A stretch of 21,240 nt of DNA from JAICIG01 sp035532215 (GTDB lineage Bacteria > Planctomycetota > Planctomycetia > Pirellulales > JAICIG01): the NCBI GenBank assembly GCA_035532215.1, contig DATKRK010000037.1, positions 1 through 21,240 of the forward strand, given 5' to 3'. Positions 1 to 6,231 of the stretch are shown here, in pieces. The translations under genes were made by a program, and so were the position numbers. The notes beneath the pieces were generated by a model. That model had not been told where the DNA came from, made no database searches, and saw nothing but the letters and a program-made list of their open reading frames with translations. Numbering within the stretch: position 1 is the first letter of the stretch; the number at the start of each line of letters is the position of its first letter.

Positions 1-53
1 ACTTCAAGGGCTTCATCGGACAATAATCGGCCGTCGGGCAATGCAATAGCCAT
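1..53 (-). CDS. Partial CDS, N-terminus only (possible IS630-like transposase)
   Basis: Reading leftward from an ATG at 51-53 gives 17 codons before the window ends: MAIALPDGRLLSDEALE. An AGGCGG-like ribosome site lies about 8 nt upstream. The peptide resembles, from memory, the start of planctomycete IS630-type helix-turn-helix transposases, which often begin with a xLPDGRxLSDEVLEA-like phrase. That match is recall only and the piece is very short. The gene runs in the same direction as the amidohydrolase gene at 119-3100, whose stop is 65 nt upstream. It could equally be an unrelated gene or chance. Confidence 0.4.
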   Translation of the reverse strand, partial: MAIALPDGRLLSDEALE

Positions 54-118
54 AATTGCCGCCTATCACTTCACTTACATATGTTTCGGATCTGTTTCCG
101 GTAATGCTGTCGTGCAAT

Positions 119-3100
119 TTACGTGCCGGGGTAATACTTGCGGCCGTCGATCCAGGTTTGCTCGCACCGCGCGTAGCTCGACAAGGGCGAACCGCTCCAG
201 ACGACCAGGTCGGCGTCTTTGCCCGCTTCGAGCGAACCGACCCGCCGATCGATGCCGAGTTGCTTAGCCGGATTGATGGTGACGAAGTGCAGCGCCGCTT
301 CGGGCGACAGACCGCCGTACTTGACGGCCTTGGCCGCTTCCAGATTCAGCCGCCGGGCCAGTTCGGCGTCGTCCGAATTGAACGACGTGAGCACGCCTGC
401 GCGGTGCAGCATGGCGCCGTTGTAGGGAATCGCGTCGTAGACCTCGAATTTGTAACCCCACCAATCGGAAAAACTCGATCCGCCGGCGCCGTGCCTGGCG
501 ATCGCGTCGGCCACTTTGTAACCCTCGAGCACGTGCTGCAACGTGCGCACGCGGACGCCGAACTGTTCGCAAGTGCGCAGAAACGCCAGAATCTCATCCT
601 GCCGGTAACTATGGCAGTGGATGAATCGCTTGCCTTCGAGCACTTCGACGAGCGCTTCGAGTTCGAGATCGGTCCTGGGCGGCAAGCCGGTCGGCTCTTC
701 GCGCCACTCGTTCCAGCGGCGGCGATAGTCGATCGCCGCGTTGAAGGCGTCGGCGACGACCTGCTCGACGCCCAATCGCGATTGCGGGTAACGCGTGCCG
801 GGGCCCCAATTGCTTTGCTTGACATTCTCTCCCAAGGCGAACTTGATCCCCGGCGGCGCGCCGGAAAACTTCAATTCTTCCGGCAAAGCGCCCCAGCGCA
901 GCTTAATCACCTGGTTCTGGCCGCCGATCGTGTTGGCCGAGCCGTGCAACACGTTGGCCGCAGTCACCCCGCCGGCCAATTGCCGATAAATCTGCACGTC
1001 GTTCGGATCGATGAAGTCGCCGATCCGCACTTCGGCGGTGATTGTCTGGCCCATTTCGTTGATCCCGCCGTCAGTGGCGATGTGCGTATGGCAATCGATA
1101 ATGCCCGGCGTGAGATGCTTGCCTTCCGCCTCGATCAGCACGGCGTCGGCCGGGATGTCGATGTCGGCGCCCACGGCCGTGATCTTGCCTTCGCGCACGA
1201 GCACCGAGGCGTTTTCGACGACGCCCGCCGGGCCGCAAGTCCAAACCGTCGCGTGCTGGAACAGAACGGCCTTGGGCTGCTCGGGCGGACCGAACACGCC
1301 AAAGGCGCCGAGCGGGAAATTCACGGAATAAAGCGCCGTTTTGGTTTTGGAAGTTTTGTCCGGCGGTTTTTCTTCGCCCGCCGCGTTCTCGTCCTTCGAC
1401 GGCGCTGCCTCCTCCTGCTGCTTTTTCTGCTTCTCGTCATAGGCCGCCGCACGCCGAGCGGAACAAGGCGATCGCTCGCCGCCGGACCAGACCAAAAATC
1501 CCAACCAACTCGGCGGTTGCTCTGCGGGCGGCTCGCCCTGCGGCGGGATCGAGATCGTGCCGCTGAGCTGCAACACTCCCTCCCAGCCGAGCGATTTTGC
1601 GGGGAATTGGGCGGAGAACTGAGCGGCGTCGAGCGAGGCGCGTGTGAGGGCGACTTCCTGCTCGCCCCGTTTGATCTTGCCGGTAAGCTTGTTCGATTCG
1701 TCGCCGAGTTGGATCGTCAAGGTTTCCGTACCGCCATCGGGTTTTGCAAGCTGCACTTCCCACGTGCCTCGCAGATCGGCCAGCGGCGCGGGCTGCAGTT
1801 CGTGCCGCTCGCCGTCGACCCAGGTCTCGCTCAGCTTCGTTCGGTCGTCGAACAAGTCGCCGTCGGCCACGACGAAGCTGGCGATCTTGCCCGCTTCGAG
1901 CGTTCCCAAGCGGTCGCCGACGCCGAGCAGTTCGGCGGGCGTCGTGGTCAGCGCCGCAAGCGCGGCTTCGGGCGACAGGCCCCGATCGACCGTTTTGCGT
2001 ACCGCCGCAAGAAATTCACCGGCGTCGGAAAGCCCGTGCGTGGTGAAGGCGATCTTGATCCCCGCTGCCGACAGTCGGCCGGGGTTTTCGGGCGCCAGAT
2101 CCCAGTGCAGCAAGTCTTCGAGCGAGACCGACATGGCCGTTTCGGGCGTCACAACTCGCGGCGCCTTGGGAAAATCCAGCGGCAGGATCACCGGCAAGCC
2201 GGTGGCTTTGAGCGCTTCGACGCGGCGATACTCGCGGCCCGAGCCTTCGAGAATCACGGTCAGTTCGAATTCTTTTGCCAATAGATGGGCCCGCAGAGAG
2301 TACAACTCGTCGGGAGTGCGCACCACAACCGGCATTTTGCCCGCTGCAGCAGCTTGCAAGGCCGCCAACGCGTCGTTGCGCTCGGGTCGCGGCAAGCCGG
2401 GCTGCATTTCGTAGGCTTGCCACACGTCGGCGTACCAGCGAGCGTCGTAAAACGCTTGCCGCACCAAGGCCATCGCGCCCATTGGCGATTTGGGATAGAG
2501 ATCGTCGCCGCGCGAGGGCGTGAGCATCAGGTGCAATGCCACTCGCGGCTTGAGAATTGCGAGGCCGCCGGATGCGTCTGCGGTTGAAACCAGCGCGCTC
2601 GTGCCTTTGATAATGCCCGCCGAGGGCGCCTCAATCCGCGCGGTAATGCCTTGCGAACGCAGCTTCTCGTTACTCTCAGCGTCGATGCCGTAGCATGTGG
2701 CGGCGTCGACTTGCGGCGTAACCTTCGGGTTCCAATAGCCGGCGCCGCGCTTGTCGGAAGCGCCGAGCTTCGACGCTTCGGCCGAAAGTTCGCCGAGCGC
2801 GTCGATGAAGCCGGGATAAATCGTTTTGCCGCGGCAATCGTGCTCGCGGGCCTCCGGCGGAACCGTAACCTCGGCGCCGGCCGCCACGATCACGCCGTCG
2901 CGAATCACTAGCGTGCCGCGTTCGATGACTTTGCCGGGCGCGATGACCAACCGGGCGCCCTTGAGCGCATGCGTGCTCGGCGTATTTTCGCGCAAGCCCG
3001 CCGGCGGGGAGGTGCGAGGCGTCGCCGCGGCGGAAGATGCAGCCGAACCCGACAGCAGGAGCAGCGCAAAAAACGAACGGCAAGGCTGGCAGCGAAGCAT
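119..3100 (-). CDS. Secreted tandem amidohydrolase (imidazolonepropionase-like)
   Basis: A 993-residue protein with a hydrophobic signal peptide (about residues 1-26), so it is likely periplasmic. It contains two amidohydrolase-superfamily halves. The N-terminal half (about 45-435) has the small beta-sandwich framing (ARLVIAPGKVIE, KTIYPGFID, LGTLEAGKIASFVVADGD) but reads GFIDALGE where the HxH metal motif belongs. The C-terminal half (about 605-993) keeps PGIIDCHTHI (H671, H673), HCH (H828, H830), H856 and NSDD (D910), the expected metal-binding and catalytic set. A charged Lys/Glu-rich linker (about 545-590) joins them, preceded by a beta-rich segment (445-540). The family hydrolyses cyclic amides or peptides; the substrate here is unknown. 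The ATG at 3098-3100 is supported by GAAGGA (3107-3112) six nt upstream and by the signal peptide starting at residue 1. Confidence 0.9.
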   Translation of the reverse strand: MLRCQPCRSFFALLLLSGSAASSAAATPRTSPPAGLRENTPSTHALKGARLVIAPGKVIERGTLVIRDGVIVAAGAEVTVPPEAREHDCRGKTIYPGFIDALGELSAEASKLGASDKRGAGYWNPKVTPQVDAATCYGIDAESNEKLRSQGITARIEAPSAGIIKGTSALVSTADASGGLAILKPRVALHLMLTPSRGDDLYPKSPMGAMALVRQAFYDARWYADVWQAYEMQPGLPRPERNDALAALQAAAAGKMPVVVRTPDELYSLRAHLLAKEFELTVILEGSGREYRRVEALKATGLPVILPLDFPKAPRVVTPETAMSVSLEDLLHWDLAPENPGRLSAAGIKIAFTTHGLSDAGEFLAAVRKTVDRGLSPEAALAALTTTPAELLGVGDRLGTLEAGKIASFVVADGDLFDDRTKLSETWVDGERHELQPAPLADLRGTWEVQLAKPDGGTETLTIQLGDESNKLTGKIKRGEQEVALTRASLDAAQFSAQFPAKSLGWEGVLQLSGTISIPPQGEPPAEQPPSWLGFLVWSGGERSPCSARRAAAYDEKQKKQQEEAAPSKDENAAGEEKPPDKTSKTKTALYSVNFPLGAFGVFGPPEQPKAVLFQHATVWTCGPAGVVENASVLVREGKITAVGADIDIPADAVLIEAEGKHLTPGIIDCHTHIATDGGINEMGQTITAEVRIGDFIDPNDVQIYRQLAGGVTAANVLHGSANTIGGQNQVIKLRWGALPEELKFSGAPPGIKFALGENVKQSNWGPGTRYPQSRLGVEQVVADAFNAAIDYRRRWNEWREEPTGLPPRTDLELEALVEVLEGKRFIHCHSYRQDEILAFLRTCEQFGVRVRTLQHVLEGYKVADAIARHGAGGSSFSDWWGYKFEVYDAIPYNGAMLHRAGVLTSFNSDDAELARRLNLEAAKAVKYGGLSPEAALHFVTINPAKQLGIDRRVGSLEAGKDADLVVWSGSPLSSYARCEQTWIDGRKYYPGT

Positions 3101-3124
3101 AGGAGATCCTTCGGGAGCGTAGCC

Positions 3125-3147
3125 GCGACGTCGATCGTCGACGTCGC
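3125..3147. promoter_or_regulatory. Perfect 10-bp inverted repeat, possible operator or leader hairpin
   Basis: GCGACGTCGA, a three-base TCG loop, then TCGACGTCGC: a perfect 10-bp inverted repeat. It lies 25-47 nt upstream of the amidohydrolase start and 113 nt upstream of the divergent small Cys-protein gene. A dimeric repressor operator and a 5'-leader hairpin would both fit. No promoter hexamers could be assigned confidently. Confidence 0.4.
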
Positions 3148-3259
3148 TTCCCAGACGATAATTGATCGAGCCGGCCGACGCCAGCGAACGCGAGCGGAAG
3201 CGGCGCGCCGATTGCGGGCTCTTCGATGCGGGGGCGCTTCAACCAAAAGGAGCAGAGCC

Positions 3260-3481
3260 ATGAGTACAGTCCACACCTCGCAGCAGCCCAAGGCGGGCGA
3301 CATTCTGGTCTGCGAGAAAAGCGGAATGACGCTGGCCGTGACCGAAGATTGCCAGTGTCAGGCGGGCGCCCGCCTGGAATGCCGCGGGAGAGGAACTCTC
3401 ATTGAGCCCGCAGACGCCCCCGCCGCCGGAACGCGCGAAGAGGGTCGTAAAGCGGCCAGAAGGCGGAACGAGTGCCTTTAG
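3260..3481 (+). CDS. Small hypothetical protein with four clustered cysteines
   Basis: A 73-residue protein. Its ATG at 3260 has a strong AAAGGAG site (about 3246-3252) at normal spacing, which is why I chose it over longer upstream extensions of the frame. Cysteines fall at C18, C31, C33 and C41 (VCEKSGM...EDCQCQ...LECRG), with a further C72 in a basic Arg/Lys-rich tail. The spacing recalls small metal-binding domains such as rubredoxin-like or desulfoferrodoxin N-terminal folds, but no exact CxxC pair is present, so I assign no function. It diverges from the amidohydrolase gene. Its TAG stop (3479-3481) overlaps the TAA stop of the convergent mosaic protein (3478-3480 on the forward strand). 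Confidence 0.7.
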   Translation: MSTVHTSQQPKAGDILVCEKSGMTLAVTEDCQCQAGARLECRGRGTLIEPADAPAAGTREEGRKAARRRNECL

Positions 3482-5694
3482 GCTGTATATTTCTGGTAAT
3501 ATTCCGCCGAACCGGCGATGCCGGCGATCAGATCCTCGTCCTGCTTTCCATGGGCGAATTGTTGCAGCCAATAGTCCACGCCCGCCGGGTCGGCGGGGCG
3601 GTTCAGATAATGAACGTAATCCTGGTCGATCGTCGCGACTTGCAACTCGCGGCTGTCGGCGATGGCCAGCGCCACCTGTTCGCGGCTCAGGCCGCCGCCC
3701 AGTTGCGCGAGCCAGTAACTCGCGCCGGCTGAATCGGCCGCTCGGTGCAAGAGCGTTTGGTAGACCCCGGCGATCCAGTCGGCGTTGTGGTCGAGTTCGG
3801 TCACCGTCGTGTCATCGGCATCGGGAGTAGAATCAAAGTTATCGCCCGCCTTGGCGTAGAACTCGTCGGAAGCAACCAATGCGGCCTCGAATTGCTGGTC
3901 GCTGACGCCCGTGCTTAAGCGTGCGGTCCAAAAGGCGAGTCCAGCATCATCGGCCGCGCGGCCCAGGATGTTGAGATAGCCGGGCTTGACGACGAAATTG
4001 GCGTAATACTCGTCGCTATGCGATAAGGCTGCGGCAACGACGCTGGGCGCGACGCCAGCGGCAAGCTGCTGCGTCCAAAACGCGAGTCCGGCGGAATCGG
4101 GAGCGCGAGCGAGAATGTCCTGGTAGATCGCATATAAGAAACGCTCATTTGGCGCAGTCACAATCGTGTCCCCAAAATTCACGTCGAAACTGCCTTGGCC
4201 TGCAGTCACCGTGACAGTTTGCAGCGGGGTGGTGAGTTCCACGCCTGAAGGCAAGACTTCGCGAACGACGTAACTTCCCGGCGGCAGCGTCAAGAACGCG
4301 TAATGGCCGTTGGCATCGGTGACGGCAGAAGGGTCATTTGCTGATATTTTCCCCGTACCGTTCTCATCGATGAACACCGTGCGTCCGGCCACGCCGTGTT
4401 CTCCTGGATCCAAATGGCCATTGCGATTTTCGTCGTTGAAGACCGTGCCCGTGATGGAAGGCAGCTCTCCGAAATCGACGCCTGAAACCGTGGCGCCAGC
4501 CGTCACGTTGACGTTGGGCGCCGCAGTAGTGAGCGAGACGTTTGCGGGCAAGGCTTCGCGAACCGTATAGCTGCCGGGGGCTAAGCCCGTGAACGCGTAA
4601 TGGCCGTTGGCGTCGGTGGTCGTCGACGGAGCATTGCCGCCGGGATAGAACGTCCCGTCACGGTACGCGTACACGATCTGCCCGGGCAACCCGGGTTCTC
4701 CGGGATCCTGTTGACCGTTTCCGTTGAGATCGACGAAGACCGTGCCGGTGATCGACGGTTCTTCGGCGAAATTCACGCCCGTGGCGCCGTGATCGGAGGT
4801 CACGGTAACGGTTTGGGAGGATTCCGCGATCGTCACGTTCGCTGGGACGACCTCGCGCACCGAATAAGGTCCCGGCGCCAACCCGCTGAACGAGTAATGC
4901 CCGTTGGCGTCGGTGGTCGTCGACGGATTGCTGGCGTCGGGAGCGCCCGTGCCATCGTTGTCGATGAATACGGTGCGACCCGCGACTCCCGATTCGCCCG
5001 GATCGAGTTCTCCGTTGCCGTTGAAGTCCGTGAAGACCGTGCCTTCGATCCCATAACCTACCGTGATCGAACTGATGCGGACGAGTTGATTGTTCGCCCC
5101 GAGGGGCAACGTGGCAAACGTACTGCTATCTGCAGCATCGGTGGGCAACGCCGCAATCGCATCGAGCACCTGCATTCCGTCGCCTAAGACCTGGCCGAAG
5201 ACCGCGTAGCCGCCGCCGTTGGATGGGCCGAGCGTCTGAGTATTGTCAACCGTGTTGACGAACCATTCGTCGGTGCCGCTATTCGGGGCGCTCGTCCTGG
5301 CCAACCCCACCGAGCCGCGGATGTTCGGCAGGTTGTACTCCAAGGGAATCGGAGCATTCGTCGGGATTGTCGCGAATTGGGATGTGCTGGTGAAAGTATC
5401 GCTCGGCGAGGTGAACCCGCCCGACTGCACGACGAAGTTCGGAACCGAACGATGGAAAATCGAGTTCGTGTACGCGCCGCTTTCCACATAGCTCCGGAAG
5501 TTGGCGACCGTCATGGGCGCGGCATCCGGAAACAGTTCGATCTGGAAGTTCCCGAAATTGGTGTCGACCGTGACGATCGGATCGGCGGTCAGCAGACGCC
5601 GCTCCTCGAGTTGCTCGGCGAAAAGCCATCGACGCCCCGGCGAACGACCTGTCGATTTGCGGATTCGGCGCAGAAAGAACGATTCAATCGGCAT
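3478..5694 (-). CDS. Cyclophilin-type PPIase fused to SdrD B-like repeats and DUF4214
   Basis: A 738-residue mosaic, probably exported. Residues 1-38 are basic and end in AEQLEERRLLTA, matching the LEPR-XLL-type N-terminal signature of planctomycete surface proteins. Residues about 40-212 form a cyclophilin peptidyl-prolyl isomerase domain (FHRSVPNFVVQSGGF with R82, F87 and Q90; YAVFGQVLGDGMQVLDAI). Three SdrD B-like domains follow (about 215-309, 314-408, 413-507), each starting with a Ca-loop-like phrase: DFNGNGELDPGE, DLNGNGQQDPGE and DENRNGHLDPGE. The C-terminal part (about 515-735) holds DUF4214-type units (YAIYQDILARAPDSAGLAFW, ILGRAADDAGLAFW, LLHRAADSAGASYW, YLNRPADPAGVDYW). AAGGA about 8 nt upstream supports the ATG at 5692-5694. 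The likely role is an extracellular or cell-surface protein that may assist folding or adhesion. The domain calls are firm; the physiological role is unknown. Confidence 0.9.
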   Translation of the reverse strand: MPIESFFLRRIRKSTGRSPGRRWLFAEQLEERRLLTADPIVTVDTNFGNFQIELFPDAAPMTVANFRSYVESGAYTNSIFHRSVPNFVVQSGGFTSPSDTFTSTSQFATIPTNAPIPLEYNLPNIRGSVGLARTSAPNSGTDEWFVNTVDNTQTLGPSNGGGYAVFGQVLGDGMQVLDAIAALPTDAADSSTFATLPLGANNQLVRISSITVGYGIEGTVFTDFNGNGELDPGESGVAGRTVFIDNDGTGAPDASNPSTTTDANGHYSFSGLAPGPYSVREVVPANVTIAESSQTVTVTSDHGATGVNFAEEPSITGTVFVDLNGNGQQDPGEPGLPGQIVYAYRDGTFYPGGNAPSTTTDANGHYAFTGLAPGSYTVREALPANVSLTTAAPNVNVTAGATVSGVDFGELPSITGTVFNDENRNGHLDPGEHGVAGRTVFIDENGTGKISANDPSAVTDANGHYAFLTLPPGSYVVREVLPSGVELTTPLQTVTVTAGQGSFDVNFGDTIVTAPNERFLYAIYQDILARAPDSAGLAFWTQQLAAGVAPSVVAAALSHSDEYYANFVVKPGYLNILGRAADDAGLAFWTARLSTGVSDQQFEAALVASDEFYAKAGDNFDSTPDADDTTVTELDHNADWIAGVYQTLLHRAADSAGASYWLAQLGGGLSREQVALAIADSRELQVATIDQDYVHYLNRPADPAGVDYWLQQFAHGKQDEDLIAGIAGSAEYYQKYTA
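4174..5052 (-). repeat. Three tandem SdrD B-like repeat units inside the mosaic gene
   Basis: Units of about 285 nt lie at roughly 4768-5052, 4471-4755 and 4174-4458. Each encodes a GTVF-D-NGNG-DPGE start, a TDANGHY-F-GLAPG-Y-VRE core and a VNF/VDFGE end. Units 1 and 2 share an identical 26-base tract (4605-4630 and 4902-4927, 297 nt apart), more than protein constraint alone requires. Confidence 0.85.
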
Positions 5695-5764
5695 CGCTTA
5701 GTCCTTTGAACAATTGCGGCGAGATGACAGGACGCGAACAAACAGCGAGTCGAAAGAGGCCCCA

Positions 5765-5788
5765 GCGCGCAGGCCAACGGCCTCGCGC
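5765..5788 (-). promoter_or_regulatory. Leader hairpin upstream of the PPIase mosaic gene
   Basis: In transcript sense the arms read GCGCGAGGCC and GGCCTGCGCGC around a three-base GTT loop: about ten G-C-rich pairs with one bulged G. It sits roughly 70-95 nt before the start codon. Nothing identifies it as a known riboswitch; it could be a mobile palindrome or a chance GC-rich fold. Confidence 0.3.
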
Positions 5789-6186
5789 CAAAAGCTGCCG
5801 ACTCCTGCCTGGTCGTTCATGTGAGAAACTGCCCTGGCGCTCTTGCGAGCCGGCGCTGCTGCACGACGACGGCCGTCCTTGCCCGGCAGGCGCAAGCCCC
5901 GATTTTTGCGCGGCCGCCCCTTCCGATGGGGGCCGCAATCAGTTTTTGCCAGAGTAACCGCGTTTTGCAACGCCGTCAACGATTTCGCGCCAAAAACGCA
6001 TGACTCCCAACATTTTTCGGGCGGCGAGCAAATTCCAGTCGCTGGAGCGATGCACGATCGGTTGCCTCGCATTTGTGAGGCGGAAAGCCGGAATTGAATC
6101 TAATCGCAATGAGTGGATGCGCCGGCGCCCCGACGACTGCCGGATATTTCTGCCTGTCGCGTTCCTGTCCGCACTCCGCATTCGGA

Positions 6187-6212
6187 CCAGGGGGCTAACG
6201 CCCCCCGCTCGC
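6187..6212. repeat. Palindromic interspersed repeat (GGGGGC-TAAC-GCCCCC)
   Basis: The sequence ACCAGGGGGCTAACGCCCCC continues into CGCTCGCC and contains a perfect six-pair G-C stem (6190-6195 with 6200-6205) and a TAAC loop. I recall very similar units scattered many times in planctomycete genomes. It begins about 20 nt past the pyruvate carboxylase stop (gene on the - strand), so it may also act in transcription termination or mRNA 3' protection, although no U-run follows. Confidence 0.6.
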
Positions 6213-6231
6213 CGTTCTGCGACCTGGTCGC

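Larger units (their letters stand above)
5695..6231. other. Gene-free gap with possible structured leader
   Basis: I see no convincing gene in these 537 nt; the open frames here lack ribosome sites and recognisable motifs. On the (-) strand this is upstream of the PPIase mosaic gene. It contains a strong hairpin at 5765-5788 (AGGCC-AAC-GGCCT flanked by GCGCG/CGCGC with one bulge). A second possible hairpin at about 5910-5937 pairs GCGGCC and CCCC-type arms around the CCTTCCGATGG core. The left-hand part may be an unusually long 5' leader. The right end (6190-6205) carries a separate hairpin repeat next to the pyruvate carboxylase stop. Confidence 0.4.

Noticed and set aside
56..2284. Long (+) open frame of 742 codons opposite the amidohydrolase
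   Set aside because: It is antisense to a gene with a signal peptide and complete catalytic motifs. The translation is Arg/Ala/Val-rich with no recognisable domain, as expected from high-GC shadow frames.
5698..6072. 124-codon (-) frame upstream of the PPIase mosaic gene
   Set aside because: No ribosome site, no domain, Arg-rich composition; more likely leader or intergenic DNA.
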